The position numbers were made by a program, and so were the translations under genes. A stretch of 64,000 nucleotides of DNA from Burkholderia sp. lig30 (GTDB taxonomy: Bacteria; Pseudomonadota; Gammaproteobacteria; Burkholderiales; Burkholderiaceae): positions 16,645 to 80,644 of the forward strand of contig NZ_JGVW01000059.1 in assembly GCF_000687455.2 (NCBI RefSeq). The letters are read 5' to 3'. Below are positions 18,908 to 28,406 of the stretch, in pieces (position 1 is the stretch's first letter; every line of letters begins with the position of its first letter). The notes beneath the pieces were generated by a model. The model worked only from the letters and a program-made list of their open reading frames with translations, had not been told where the DNA came from and did not search any database.

Positions 18908-20464
18908 ATGCTTTACCAACTGCACGAATTCCAGCGGGCATTGCTGAGCCCGCTCACCGCCTGGGCCCAGGCCGCCTCCAAATCCTTCGCCAATCCATCC
19001 AGTCCGTTGTCGCTGATCCCCGGCGCGACGCGCATGTCGGCGGCCTACGAGTTGATGTTCCGGCTCGGCAAGGATTACGAGAAGCCCGAATTCGCGATTC
19101 ACCAGATCGTCAAGGACGGACACAACATCCCGATCGTCGAGCAGACGATCCTCGAGAAGCCGTTCTGCCGGCTGCTGCGCTTCAAGCGCTACGCCGACGA
19201 CGCGGGCGCGGTCGGCCAGCTGAAGGACGAACCGGTCGTGCTGGTCTGCGCGCCGCTGTCGGGGCATCACTCGACGCTGCTGCGCGACACCGTGCGCACG
19301 CTGCTGCAGGATCACAAGGTCTACATCACCGACTGGATCGACGCGCGCATGGTGCCGGTCGAAGTCGGCCCGTTCCACCTGCAGGATTACGTCGCGTACA
19401 TCCAGGAATTCATCCGCCACATCGGCGCGCGCAATCTGCACGTGATCTCGGTGTGCCAGCCGACGGTGCCGGTGCTCGCGGCGATTTCGCTGATGGCGAG
19501 CCGCGGCGAGGACACGCCGCTCACGATGACGATGATGGGCGGCCCGATCGACGCGCGCCGCAGCCCGACGTCGGTGAATTCGCTCGCGACGCAGCACTCG
19601 ATCTCGTGGTTCGAGAACAACGTGATCCACACGGTGCCCGCGAACTACCCCGGCGAAGGCCGCCAGGTCTACCCCGGCTTCCTGCAGCACACGGGCTTCG
19701 TCGCGATGAATCCGGAGCGCCACGCGCAATCGCACTGGGACTTCTATCAAAGCCTGCTGCGCGGCGACGAAGACGATGCGGAAGCGCACCGCAACTTCTA
19801 CGACGAATACAACGCGGTCCTCGACATGGCCGCCGAGTATTACCTGGAGACGATCCGCATCGTGTTCCAGGACTTCAGCCTCGCCGAAGGCACGTGGGAC
19901 ATCGACGGCGAGCGCGTGCGTCCGCAGGACATCCGCCACACCGCGCTGATGACGATCGAGGGCGAGCTCGACGACATTTCCGGCAGCGGCCAGACCCACG
20001 TCGCGCACGAGCTGTGCACCGGCATCCCGAACGACCAGCGCCGCAGCCTGACCGCGGAGAAATGCGGCCACTACGGCATCTTCTCCGGCCGCCGCTGGCG
20101 CACGATCATTTATCCGCAGCTGCGCGACTTCATCCGCGAGCATGCGCCGGAGCCGAAGCACGGCGCCACGAAGAGCCATCCGGACGCGGCGACGCCGCTC
20201 GCAGCCGTGCCGCCCGCACCGGTCGCGCCGGCGCCGGTCGAGCCGTCCGCCTCCGCCGTGACGGCAACGGTCGAGCCGATTGCACCCGCTGCGCCCGTGG
20301 CAGTCGAGTCATCCTCCGCATCCGCCACGGCCGAACAGGCAAAGGCCGCCGCGGCGAAGCGCATGCGGGTGAAAGCGCCCGGCACCGGCGCGCCGTCGAA
20401 AACGGCCGCGGCGAAGCGCGGCGCGCGCCCGGCGAAACCCGCCCGCGCCCGCAAGGCCGCCTGA
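18908..20464 (+). CDS. phaZ: Intracellular polyhydroxyalkanoate (PHB) depolymerase
   Basis: Enzyme that mobilises amorphous intracellular PHB granules. The 518-residue protein begins MLYQLHEFQRALLSPL, the typical start of the R. eutropha PhaZa-type family. The nucleophile elbow uses Cys, not Ser: VISVCQPTVPVL near residue 183. The catalytic Asp lies in ELDDISGSGQT near 355 and the His in EKCGHYGIFSGRRW near 388. From about residue 420 there is an added low-complexity tail of Ala/Pro followed by Lys/Ala/Arg (KAAAAKRMRVKAPG and ARPAKPARARKAA). That tail is absent from short family members and looks histone-like. The ATG follows GGGAGCC. A strong terminator lies 21 bp downstream. Confidence 0.93.
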   Translation: MLYQLHEFQRALLSPLTAWAQAASKSFANPSSPLSLIPGATRMSAAYELMFRLGKDYEKPEFAIHQIVKDGHNIPIVEQTILEKPFCRLLRFKRYADDAGAVGQLKDEPVVLVCAPLSGHHSTLLRDTVRTLLQDHKVYITDWIDARMVPVEVGPFHLQDYVAYIQEFIRHIGARNLHVISVCQPTVPVLAAISLMASRGEDTPLTMTMMGGPIDARRSPTSVNSLATQHSISWFENNVIHTVPANYPGEGRQVYPGFLQHTGFVAMNPERHAQSHWDFYQSLLRGDEDDAEAHRNFYDEYNAVLDMAAEYYLETIRIVFQDFSLAEGTWDIDGERVRPQDIRHTALMTIEGELDDISGSGQTHVAHELCTGIPNDQRRSLTAEKCGHYGIFSGRRWRTIIYPQLRDFIREHAPEPKHGATKSHPDAATPLAAVPPAPVAPAPVEPSASAVTATVEPIAPAAPVAVESSSASATAEQAKAAAAKRMRVKAPGTGAPSKTAAAKRGARPAKPARARKAA

Positions 20465-20484
20465 CGCGCCGCTTGCGCAAACAC

Positions 20485-20521
20485 AAACGCCGCCATGCAC
20501 TTCGCATGGCGGCGTTTCCTT
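20485..20521 (+). terminator. Intrinsic terminator after phaZ
   Basis: Perfect 14-bp stem AAACGCCGCCATGC (20485-20498) with loop ACTTC and its complement (20504-20517), followed by CCTTTT. It may act in both directions, as the TetR gene converges on it. Confidence 0.88.
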
Positions 20522-20561
20522 TTCCGGCTCCGCGCTCCGGCCCACGGCCCGCTGGTGCGGG

Positions 20562-21194
20562 TCAGCGGCGCAGCAGGTACGCGAGCAGCACCTCGGTATT
20601 CATCTTGACCATCTCGGCACGCTCGTCCGGCGCGCTGAAATCGCGGCCGAGCGTCGCGGCGAGCGTGAACCGGTTCGACACGATGTAGTAGCCGAGCCCG
20701 GACAAGGTCACGTAGAAGCGCAGCGGATCGACGTCGGTGCGAAACAGGCCGGCCTTCTGTCCGCGCGCCAGCACGTTGCCGAGCATCGCGACGATCGGCG
20801 AGATCATTTCGCGGATCCGCGTGGACTTGTGCAGGTAGCGGGCCTCGTGCAGGTTTTCGTTGTTGATGAGCCGCAGCAGCTCGGGATGGTCGCGGTAATA
20901 GTCCCAGACGAAATGCGCGAGGCGCGTGACCGCCTCGACAGGCGCGACGCCATCCAGCTCGAGCACGCGCTCGGCCTCGGTCAGCGCGGAAAATGCATGC
21001 TCGAGCACCGCGGTGAACAGTTGCTCCTTGCTGCCGAAGTAGTAATAGAGCATGCGCTCGTTGGTTTCCGCCCGGCGCGCAATCTGGTCGACGCGTGCGC
21101 CGAACAAGCCTCCACTCGCGAATTCTTCGGCCGCGGCCAACAGGATGCGGCGGCGTGTGCCTTCAGGGTCTCTTTTGATTTTTGGCTGATTCAT
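20562..21194 (-). CDS. TetR-family transcriptional regulator
   Basis: Protein of 210 residues. The N-terminal TetR helix-turn-helix is clear: GTRRRILLAAAEEFASGG, then ARVDQIARRAETNERMLYYYFGSKEQLF. The ligand-binding half (residues 60-210) resembles the RutR/NicS-type C-terminal domain common in Burkholderia, with HPELLRLINNENLHEARYL and GLFRTDVDPLRFYVTL. It ends 98 bp from phaZ in convergent orientation and is divergent from rsxB across about 240 bp. Whether it regulates rsxB, phaZ or distant genes cannot be told. The ATG at 21194 heads a basic tail (MNQPKIKRDPEG) normal for the family. Confidence 0.9.
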   Translation of the reverse strand: MNQPKIKRDPEGTRRRILLAAAEEFASGGLFGARVDQIARRAETNERMLYYYFGSKEQLFTAVLEHAFSALTEAERVLELDGVAPVEAVTRLAHFVWDYYRDHPELLRLINNENLHEARYLHKSTRIREMISPIVAMLGNVLARGQKAGLFRTDVDPLRFYVTLSGLGYYIVSNRFTLAATLGRDFSAPDERAEMVKMNTEVLLAYLLRR

Positions 21195-21436
21195 GGTGGC
21201 GTTTTGCTATGTGAGCCGCGTCATCCGGATCGATCGCCTCGGCCGCGCGGCACCGGCGACACTGGAACGGGCACACCGCGCACGGCGTACCTGCTGCTGC
21301 GCCCCTGCAAAAAAGCGCTTCGATTATGGCACAGGCACCGTCAAGCGCAATGCGGGAAATCGGCGATAATCCTGATTTGGCAAACCATTCCGGCCACGCC
21401 GCGCGGCGCGGCCGCGCGCCGTCGCCTGTTGTCACC

Positions 21437-22336
21437 GTGACCGATTCCAAGACCCTCGCGGATCGCATCGAAGATCTGCTTCCCCAGACGCAATGCACGA
21501 AGTGCGGGTATACGGGCTGCCGTCCGTATGCCGAAGCGATCGCCGCCGGCGACGCGAACTACAACCAGTGCCCGCCCGGCGGCGCCGAAGGCGTCGCGCG
21601 CCTCGCGCGCCTGCTCGGCAAGCCCGTCATCCCGATCAGCCCGGAACACGGCGTCGAGCGCCCCCGCCCCGTCGCCTTCATCGACGAGCAGCTCTGTATC
21701 GGCTGCACGCTGTGCATGCAGGCCTGCCCGGTCGACGCGATCGCCGGCGCGCCGAAGCAGATGCATACCGTGATCGCGTCGCTGTGCACCGGCTGCGATC
21801 TGTGCGTGCCGCCGTGCCCGGTCGACTGCATCGCGATGCTGCCCGTCACCGGCGAGCGCACCGGCTGGGACGCATGGACACAGGAACAGGCCGACGACGC
21901 GCGCGAGCGCCACGAGCGCCGGCTCGCGCGCCAGCGCCGCGAGCGCGAGGCGGCCGAAGCGCGCGCAGCCGCGCGCCGCTCGGCCAGCGCCGCGGCGCAG
22001 CCCGCCGCTCAATTCGCCGCTCAACTCGCCTCGCAACCCGCTTCGCAGCCCGCCGCGCAACCGACGGCGACCGCCGACGCGGCGGCGGATGCCGACGCGA
22101 AGAAGCGTGCGATCATCGCCGCGGCGCTCGAGCGTGCCCGCAAGAAGAAGGAAGAGCTCGCCGAGCAAGGCAACGCGCCGAAGAACACCGAAAGCGTGAG
22201 CGCCGCCGTCCAGGCGCAGATCGATGCGGCCGAAGCGCGCCGCAAGCGGCTCGCCGGGCAGGCGCCGCAAGCGGATCAGGGCCAGCCCTCGAACGACAGC
22301 GGCCCGTCCACGCCGCCCGACACGCACTCGCAATGA
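21437..22336 (+). CDS. rsxB: RsxB/RnfB-like iron-sulfur electron transfer protein
   Basis: Ferredoxin-type subunit of the Rsx/Rnf complex, which in E. coli reduces SoxR. The 299-residue protein starts at GTG ([17 protein letters not shown]). It has the RnfB Fe-S domain [17 protein letters not shown] with NQCPPGG, then two 4Fe-4S clusters, [12 protein letters not shown] and [12 protein letters not shown]. The N-terminal membrane anchor of E. coli RsxB is absent. A long C-terminal charged/Ala-Gln tail (residues about 160-299) contains a KKEE coiled-coil-like stretch. An in-frame ATG at 21326 would add 37 poorly conserved residues and was not chosen. Its stop overlaps the nth start (ATGA). No other rsx genes are nearby. 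Confidence 0.88.
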   Translation: MTDSKTLADRIEDLLPQTQCTKCGYTGCRPYAEAIAAGDANYNQCPPGGAEGVARLARLLGKPVIPISPEHGVERPRPVAFIDEQLCIGCTLCMQACPVDAIAGAPKQMHTVIASLCTGCDLCVPPCPVDCIAMLPVTGERTGWDAWTQEQADDARERHERRLARQRREREAAEARAAARRSASAAAQPAAQFAAQLASQPASQPAAQPTATADAAADADAKKRAIIAAALERARKKKEELAEQGNAPKNTESVSAAVQAQIDAAEARRKRLAGQAPQADQGQPSNDSGPSTPPDTHSQ

Positions 22337-22977
22337 ACGCCAGCAAACGACGCGCGATCTACGAAACGCTGCAGAGCCTCAATCCGCATCCGACGACCGA
22401 ACTCGAATACGCGACGCCGTTCGAGCTGCTGATCGCGGTCATGCTGTCCGCGCAGGCGACCGACGTATCGGTCAACAAGGCGATGCGCAGGATGTTCCCC
22501 GTCGCGAACACCCCGCGGCAAATTGTCGCGCTCGGCGAAGAAGGCGTCACCGAGTACATCAAGACGATCGGCCTCTTTCGCACCAAGGCGAAGAACGTGG
22601 TCGCCGCCAGCCGGATCCTGCTGGAGCGCTACGACGGCGAAGTGCCTGCGGATCGCGAGGCGCTGGAGAGCCTGCCCGGCGTCGGCCGCAAGACCGCGAA
22701 CGTCGTGCTCAACACCGCGTTCGGCCAGCCCACCATCGCGGTCGACACGCACATCTTCCGTGTCGCGAACCGCACCGGCCTCGCGCCGGGCAAGGACGTG
22801 CGGGCCGTCGAAGCCGCGCTGGAGAAATTCACGCCGCCGGAGTTCCGCCACGACGCGCATCACTGGCTGATCCTGCACGGACGCTACGTGTGCAAGGCGC
22901 GCCGGCCGGAATGCTGGCACTGCGCGATCGAGCCGCTCTGCGAATTCAGGCCGAAGACGCCCGCGCCCGTCGAGTGA
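22333..22977 (+). CDS. nth: Endonuclease III
   Basis: Bifunctional DNA glycosylase/AP lyase that removes oxidised pyrimidines in base-excision repair. The 214-residue protein is the same length as E. coli Nth. The helix-hairpin-helix is [13 protein letters not shown] with the catalytic Lys near residue 120, and the catalytic Asp is in [14 protein letters not shown] near 138. The C-terminal 4Fe-4S loop has the exact C-x6-C-x2-C-x5-C spacing ([17 protein letters not shown]). The start overlaps the rsxB stop by 4 bp, so the two are translationally coupled. The rsx-nth linkage is also conserved in enterobacteria. Confidence 0.97.
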   Translation: MNASKRRAIYETLQSLNPHPTTELEYATPFELLIAVMLSAQATDVSVNKAMRRMFPVANTPRQIVALGEEGVTEYIKTIGLFRTKAKNVVAASRILLERYDGEVPADREALESLPGVGRKTANVVLNTAFGQPTIAVDTHIFRVANRTGLAPGKDVRAVEAALEKFTPPEFRHDAHHWLILHGRYVCKARRPECWHCAIEPLCEFRPKTPAPVE

Positions 22978-22995
22978 GCCGCCGTCGCGTGCCGG

Positions 22996-23931
22996 TCACG
23001 CGTTGGACGTCGCGGTCGCGGCGTCGTCGGCCGCGCCGCCTGCGCGCACGAGCCACAGCACCGCCGCGAGGATCGCGATGCCGCCGATCCACTGCATCGG
23101 CGACAGCGCCTCGCCGAACAGCAGCGCCGCGAGCGCGACCGTCACGACCGGCTCGAGCGTCGACAGCATCGACGTGCGCGCCGCACCCAGCCGCTCGAGG
23201 CCGGCGAAGAACGCGAGCATCGCGGCCACCGTCGACACCAGTGCGATCGCCAGCATCGCGGCCCAGCCGCCTGCCGTGACCGGCCAGTGCGGCGCGACGC
23301 CGAGCGCGGCGCGGCGGACGACGGCGAGCAGGATCAGCATGGCGGTGGCCGATACGCAGATCACCGCCGTCGTCGCGAGCGGGTCGATGCCGCGCGTCGC
23401 CTTCGTGCCCGCGACGATATACAGCGAATAGATCACCGCGGCCGCCAGCGCGAGCGCGATGCCGAGCGGCTCGCCATGCCCGCCGCCGACCATCAGCGCG
23501 GAGCCGGCGACGCACAGCACCAGCGCCATCCCCTTCACGCGCGTGAGCCGTTCGCCGAGCCACCATGCGGCGAGCAGCGTGACGAACGCCGGATACAGGT
23601 ACAGCAGCAGCGCGACGAGGCTCGCCTGCGCGTGCTGCAGCGCGCTGAAGTAGCAGAACGACTGGCCGACGTAGCCGAACGCGCCCATCGCGGCGAGCGG
23701 CACGAGCGCCCGGCCGCGCGGCCACGCGACGCGCCGGTGCCGCGCGATCGCCGCGAGCACCGCGCCGCCGATCGCGAAGCGCACGATCAGCAGGCCCAGC
23801 ACGTCGACGCCGCCCGCATACGCGTAGCGGCCGAAAATCGCCATCGCGCCGAACGCGGCGGCGGACAGCGCGACGTAGAGCGCGCCTTGCACGGCGGCGG
23901 ATGACGGTGAGGGTCGGAGGGAGGAAACCAT
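22996..23931 (-). CDS. DMT-superfamily (EamA) transporter
   Basis: Protein of 311 residues with ten predicted membrane helices in two EamA repeats: about residues 15-150, starting GALYVALSAAAFGAMAIFGRYA, and 160-300, starting GIALALAAAVIYSLYIVAGTKA. Each repeat ends in the family's characteristic E-rich helix (LGERLTRVKG and LFGEALSPMQWIGG). Members export metabolites, often amino acids, but the substrate is not predictable. It converges with nth, leaving an 18 bp gap. The start at 23931 is the only one that keeps the first helix complete. Confidence 0.9.
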   Translation of the reverse strand: MVSSLRPSPSSAAVQGALYVALSAAAFGAMAIFGRYAYAGGVDVLGLLIVRFAIGGAVLAAIARHRRVAWPRGRALVPLAAMGAFGYVGQSFCYFSALQHAQASLVALLLYLYPAFVTLLAAWWLGERLTRVKGMALVLCVAGSALMVGGGHGEPLGIALALAAAVIYSLYIVAGTKATRGIDPLATTAVICVSATAMLILLAVVRRAALGVAPHWPVTAGGWAAMLAIALVSTVAAMLAFFAGLERLGAARTSMLSTLEPVVTVALAALLFGEALSPMQWIGGIAILAAVLWLVRAGGAADDAATATSNA

Positions 23932-24003
23932 GGCGGCGCGGTGGGCGAACGGGCGGATGACGGAAGGGAATCGAGTGTATCGGCGGTTCGGCGCGCGAGC
24001 CAG

Positions 24004-24065
24004 CCCGTGCTTGCCCGTGCTTGCCCGTGCTTGTCCGTGCTTGTCCGTGCCTGCCCGTGCCTGCC
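24004..24065. repeat. 10-bp tandem repeat, six copies
   Basis: Units of CCCGTGCTTG with T/C variants at two positions run without a break for about 62 bp. They sit between the DMT transporter start and the DUF1841 gene. Ten bp is close to one helical turn. It is a candidate variable-number tandem repeat. Confidence 0.92.
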
Positions 24066-24152
24066 GACAGCGGGCCGCCAGCGGCGCCGGCCGAGCCGGC
24101 GTACAATGCGCCGACGCGGCATGACGCCGCGCGAATTCCGATCGCCCCCATC

Positions 24153-24587
24153 ATGTTCAATCCGAGCCGCGACGAAGTGCGTCGCTTTTTCATCGACACC
24201 TGGCGCAAGCAGCGCGCCGGCGACATCCTGACCCCGCTGGAAGCGATGGCGGCCGACTGGATCGTCGAGCATCCCGAATACCACGCCGACCTCGCAGACA
24301 CCGAAGGCGCCGCGACGCAGAACTACGCGCCCGAGGAAGGCCGCACGAACCCGTTCCTGCACCTGTCGATGCACCTCGCGATCAGCGAGCAGCTGTCGAT
24401 CGACCAGCCGCCCGGGATTCGCGCCGCGCACGACAAGCTCGCCGCGAAGCTCGATTCCACGCACGACGCGCAGCACGCGATCATGGAATGCCTCGGCGAG
24501 ACGATCTGGGAAGCGCAGCGCACCGGCACGCCGCCCGACTCCGACGCGTACCTGCAGCGCATCCTGCGCCGCGCGTCGCGCGGCTGA
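24153..24587 (+). CDS. DUF1841 family protein, function unknown
   Basis: Protein of 144 residues matching the small conserved beta/gamma-proteobacterial DUF1841 family. Typical features are the start MFNPSRDEVRRFFIDTWRK, a central HPEYHADL segment, NPFLHLSMHLAISEQLSIDQP and HAIMECLGETIWEAQR. It is soluble and mostly helical, with no signal or membrane segment. The conserved His residues in HLSMHLA and in the HDAQHAIMECL region hint at metal binding, but this is a guess. The ATG at 24153 heads the conserved N-terminus; longer in-frame starts run through the 10-bp repeat and were rejected. Confidence 0.88.
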   Translation: MFNPSRDEVRRFFIDTWRKQRAGDILTPLEAMAADWIVEHPEYHADLADTEGAATQNYAPEEGRTNPFLHLSMHLAISEQLSIDQPPGIRAAHDKLAAKLDSTHDAQHAIMECLGETIWEAQRTGTPPDSDAYLQRILRRASRG

Positions 24588-24623
24588 CGCGCGCCGCCGT
24601 GCGCGCATCACGCCGCGCACGGA

Positions 24624-24649
24624 CAAAAAAATACCCCGCCGAGGCGGGG
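24624..24649 (-). terminator. Terminator of the cytochrome c pair
   Basis: CCCCGCC-GA-GGCGGGG hairpin (24634-24649) followed on the minus strand by TATTTTTTTG. It lies 38 bp past the second cytochrome gene. Confidence 0.88.
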
Positions 24650-24687
24650 CATCTCGCGACCCGGCGGCCCGTCCGGGGCCGGCGCGC

Positions 24688-25047
24688 TTACTTCTTGAAC
24701 ACCAGGTCGCCCTGCAGCGACTCGATGTAGGCCGCGATGTCCTTCATGTCGGCGACAGACAGGTTCTGCACCTGCGCCTGCATGATCGCGTTGCTGCGGC
24801 CGAGCAGCGGGCTCCCGAGACCCATCTGGTACTGGCGCATCGCCCAGACCAGGTAGTCGGCGTGCTGGCCGGCGAGGCGCGGATACTCGGCGTTGATCGG
24901 CTTGTTCAACTTCGCGCCGTGGCAAGCCGCGCAGTTGTGCGACTCGACCAGATCCTTGCCTTTCGCGAGGTCCGCCGCGTGCGCGGTGCCGATCGCGAAG
25001 CCGGCCGCGAGCACCATCGCCGCTGCCGTCTTGAATGCCTTGTTCAT
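24688..25047 (-). CDS. Periplasmic monohaem cytochrome c
   Basis: Protein of 119 residues with signal peptide MNKAFKTAAAMVLAAGFAIG, cleaved after AHA. It has one haem-binding CAACH motif (HNCAACHG) and a distal Met candidate in the SNAIMQAQV segment. It ends LVFKK. It resembles class I cytochromes of the c4/c553 type and would carry electrons in the periplasm. The longer frame to 25494 reads antiparallel to its neighbour and was discarded. It is transcribed after the related gene at 25089-25448 with a 41 bp gap; together they look like a split dihaem c4-type system. Confidence 0.9.
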   Translation of the reverse strand: MNKAFKTAAAMVLAAGFAIGTAHAADLAKGKDLVESHNCAACHGAKLNKPINAEYPRLAGQHADYLVWAMRQYQMGLGSPLLGRSNAIMQAQVQNLSVADMKDIAAYIESLQGDLVFKK

Positions 25048-25088
25048 GAATGCTCCTATCCCGCGTGTGAGATCAGCAAGCGCGACGC

Positions 25089-25448
25089 TTACTTGTAGGG
25101 ATTGTCCTTCGAGTCGGGTTTCTGCGCGGCGTAGTAGGCCGCCAGATCGGCGATGTCCTGATCCGTCAGCGATCCTGCGATCGCGTTCATCGACGGGAAG
25201 TGACGATCCTTCTTGCGGTAGGCTTGCAGCGCGTTCTCGAGGTATTGCTGGTTCTGGCCGCCGAGGATGGGCACCCGGTAGACCTCCGGGTACGCCACGC
25301 GGTAGCCGGCGATGCCGTGACAGCCGATGCACATGGCGGCCTTGCTCGCCCCGTCCTTCGGGTTGCCGACCACACCGGCCGCCTGCGCGCTGCCCGCGAG
25401 CGCCACGAGCGCTGCGACAACGACATGTTTGCCGACGAATTTGTTCAT
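25089..25448 (-). CDS. Periplasmic monohaem cytochrome c
   Basis: Protein of 119 residues with signal peptide MNKFVGKHVVVAALVALAGS, cleaved after AQA. The haem site is CIGCH (AAMCIGCHGIAGY). A distal Met candidate lies in FPSMNAIAGSLTDQDI. The LTDQDIADLAAYYA helix is typical of c4/c5-type cytochromes. It is first in a two-gene unit with the cytochrome at 24688-25047, to which it is distantly similar. The upstream 246 bp separates it from the divergent moxR gene and presumably holds both promoters. Confidence 0.9.
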   Translation of the reverse strand: MNKFVGKHVVVAALVALAGSAQAAGVVGNPKDGASKAAMCIGCHGIAGYRVAYPEVYRVPILGGQNQQYLENALQAYRKKDRHFPSMNAIAGSLTDQDIADLAAYYAAQKPDSKDNPYK

Positions 25449-25694
25449 AGCTCTTGTAACCTAGCTTGAGGGGAAACTGGCGCCTAAGCGGCAACGGCCC
25501 GCGCCGTTTTGCTTATCGGGTCGCCACGCAGGCCAAAAAAACGGCCAGATTGTACCGCGTCGGCGGGGAAGGCGTCCACATCGCGCCCGGGCGCCCGCCT
25601 CGGCCCTGCCCCGCCGCGCTGCGCTGCGCGCGCGTGCCGACCGCGCCGCCCTTCTGACTTATACTGGGCTTTTTTTCGCGAAAAGAGCGCCGCC

Positions 25695-26537
<843 letters not shown>

Positions 26538-26574
26538 GCCGGGCCGCCCCGCCACCTTCATCGAGGAGACACGC

Positions 26575-27162
26575 ATGAGCCGCTGGATCGAACCCGTCGC
26601 ACTCGAAGGCCGCCACGTCCGGCTCGAGCCGCTGACGCTCGACCACGTTCCGGGCATCGCCGCGGCAGCCGCCGACGGCGAGCTGTGGAAACTCTGGTAC
26701 ACGGCCATCCCCGCGCCGGGCGAGGAACGCACGTATGTCGAAACCGCGCTGAAGCAGCGCGACGAGCAAGGCTGGTGCCCGTTCGTCGTGCGCGACACGT
26801 CGGGCGAGATCGTCGGCTCCACGCGCTACATGAACGTCGACGAGAAGAACCACCGCCTCGAGATCGGCACCACCTTCTACGCGCAGCGCGTGCAGCGCTC
26901 CGCGCTCAACACCGAGGCGAAGCTGCTGCTGCTCGGCCATGCGTTCGACACGCTCGGCGCGATCGCCGTCGAGTTCCGCACGCATTTCATGAACCACGCG
27001 TCGCGCGCCGCGATCGCGCGGCTCGGCGCGAAGCAGGACGGCATCCTGCGCAATCACCAGATCGGCCGCGAAGGCGAGCTGCGCGACACTGTCGTGTTCT
27101 CGATCCTGCCGACCGAGTGGCCGGCCGTGCGCGCGAACCTGAAACTGAAGCTCGCGCGCTGA
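26575..27162 (+). CDS. GNAT-family N-acetyltransferase (RimJ/RimL-like)
   Basis: Protein of 195 residues. The RimJ-type start is LEGRHVRLEPLTLDHVPGI, followed by the acceptor-side helix and the core strands GEIVGSTRYMNVDEKNHRLEIGTTF. The acetyl-CoA region is the NTEAKLLLLGHAFDTLGAIAVEF segment, followed by NHASRAAIARLGAKQDGILRNHQI, a standard C-terminal signature. The substrate is unknown. It lies between the moxR and VWA genes with gaps of 37 and 27 bp, so it is probably in the same operon. The start follows AGGAGACAC. Confidence 0.9.
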   Translation: MSRWIEPVALEGRHVRLEPLTLDHVPGIAAAAADGELWKLWYTAIPAPGEERTYVETALKQRDEQGWCPFVVRDTSGEIVGSTRYMNVDEKNHRLEIGTTFYAQRVQRSALNTEAKLLLLGHAFDTLGAIAVEFRTHFMNHASRAAIARLGAKQDGILRNHQIGREGELRDTVVFSILPTEWPAVRANLKLKLAR

Positions 27163-27189
27163 CCGCGCGCCCACCGGAAAGGCACGGCC

Positions 27190-28365
27190 ATGCTGCTCAA
27201 TTTCTTCTACGCGCTGCGCGCCGCCAGGCTGCCCGTTTCGGTGAAGGAATACCTGACGCTGCTCGAATCGCTGAAGGCCGGGCTCATCGCGCCGTCGATC
27301 GACGCGTTCTACTATCTCGCGCGCATGACGCTCGTGAAGGACGAGCAGCATTTCGACAAGTTCGACCAGGCGTTCGGCGCGTATTTCCACGGCGTGTCGG
27401 CGCTGCCGTCCGACGCGTTCGAGATTCCGCTCGACTGGCTCGAAAAGCGCCTGCAGCGCGAGCTGAGCCCGGAGGAAAAGGCGCAGATCGACGCGATGGG
27501 CGGCCTCGACAAGCTGATGGAGCGCCTCAAGCAACTGCTCGACGAGCAGAAGGAACGCCACGAAGGCGGCAACAAGTGGATCGGCACCGGCGGCACGTCG
27601 CCGTTCGGCCACGGCGGCTACAACCCGGAAGGCATCCGCATCGGCGGGCCGTCGGCGGGGCATCGCACCGCCGTGAAGGTCTGGGAGGCGCGCGCGTTCC
27701 GCGACTACGACGATTCGGTCGAGATCGGCACGCGCAACATCAAGGTCGCGCTGCGGCGGCTGCGCCGCTTCGCGCGCGAGGGCGCGGCCGAGGAGCTCGA
27801 CCTGCCCGGCACGATCCGCAGCACCGCGGCGAACGCGGGCTGGCTCGACCTCCGGATGGTGCCCGAGCGCCACAACAACGTGAAGGTGCTGATGCTGCTC
27901 GACGTCGGCGGCTCGATGGACGACCACATCCAGCGCACCGAGGAACTGTTCTCGGCGGCGAAGGCGGAGTTCAAGCACCTCGAGTTCTACTACTTCCACA
28001 ACTGCGTGTACGACTACCTGTGGAAGCACAACCGGCGCCGCCACGCGGAGCGCACGCCGACCTGGGACGTGCTGCACAAGTTCACGCCCGACTACAAGCT
28101 GATCTTCGTCGGCGACGCGACGATGAGCCCCTACGAGGTGCTGCAGCGGGGCGGCTCGGTCGAATACAACAACGCGGAGCCGGGCGCCGCGTGGCTGCGG
28201 CGGCTCGCCGACCAGTTCCCGCATCACGTGTGGCTCAATCCCGAGCCCGAGCGGCTGTGGGAATACCGGCAGTCGATCGCGATCATCCGCGACCTGCTCG
28301 GCCAGCGCATGTACCCGCTCACGCTCGCCGGTCTCGAAACCGCGATGCGCACGCTCAGCAAATAA
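27190..28365 (+). CDS. VWA-domain protein (CoxE-like)
   Basis: Protein of 391 residues. The N-terminal half is helical and charged (residues 1-200, starting MLLNFFYALRAARLPVSVKEY), including an EEKAQIDAMGGLDKLMERL segment. The C-terminal half is a von Willebrand A fold with a modified MIDAS, LLDVGGSMDDH, where the usual DxSxS reads D-x-G-x-S. It continues FYYFHNCVYDYLW and LIFVGDATMSPYE. CoxE/YehP-type VWA proteins partner with MoxR ATPases; the upstream moxR gene fits. The Gly in place of Ser in the MIDAS recurs in this subfamily as far as I recall. Confidence 0.9.
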   Translation: MLLNFFYALRAARLPVSVKEYLTLLESLKAGLIAPSIDAFYYLARMTLVKDEQHFDKFDQAFGAYFHGVSALPSDAFEIPLDWLEKRLQRELSPEEKAQIDAMGGLDKLMERLKQLLDEQKERHEGGNKWIGTGGTSPFGHGGYNPEGIRIGGPSAGHRTAVKVWEARAFRDYDDSVEIGTRNIKVALRRLRRFAREGAAEELDLPGTIRSTAANAGWLDLRMVPERHNNVKVLMLLDVGGSMDDHIQRTEELFSAAKAEFKHLEFYYFHNCVYDYLWKHNRRRHAERTPTWDVLHKFTPDYKLIFVGDATMSPYEVLQRGGSVEYNNAEPGAAWLRRLADQFPHHVWLNPEPERLWEYRQSIAIIRDLLGQRMYPLTLAGLETAMRTLSK

Positions 28366-28406
28366 TGGCTGCCGCACAATAGCGGCGGTCAATCATGGAG
28401 AGAGGC

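Noticed and set aside
24004..24065. CRISPR-like array
   Set aside because: The repeat is only 10 bp with no spacers; it is a simple tandem repeat.
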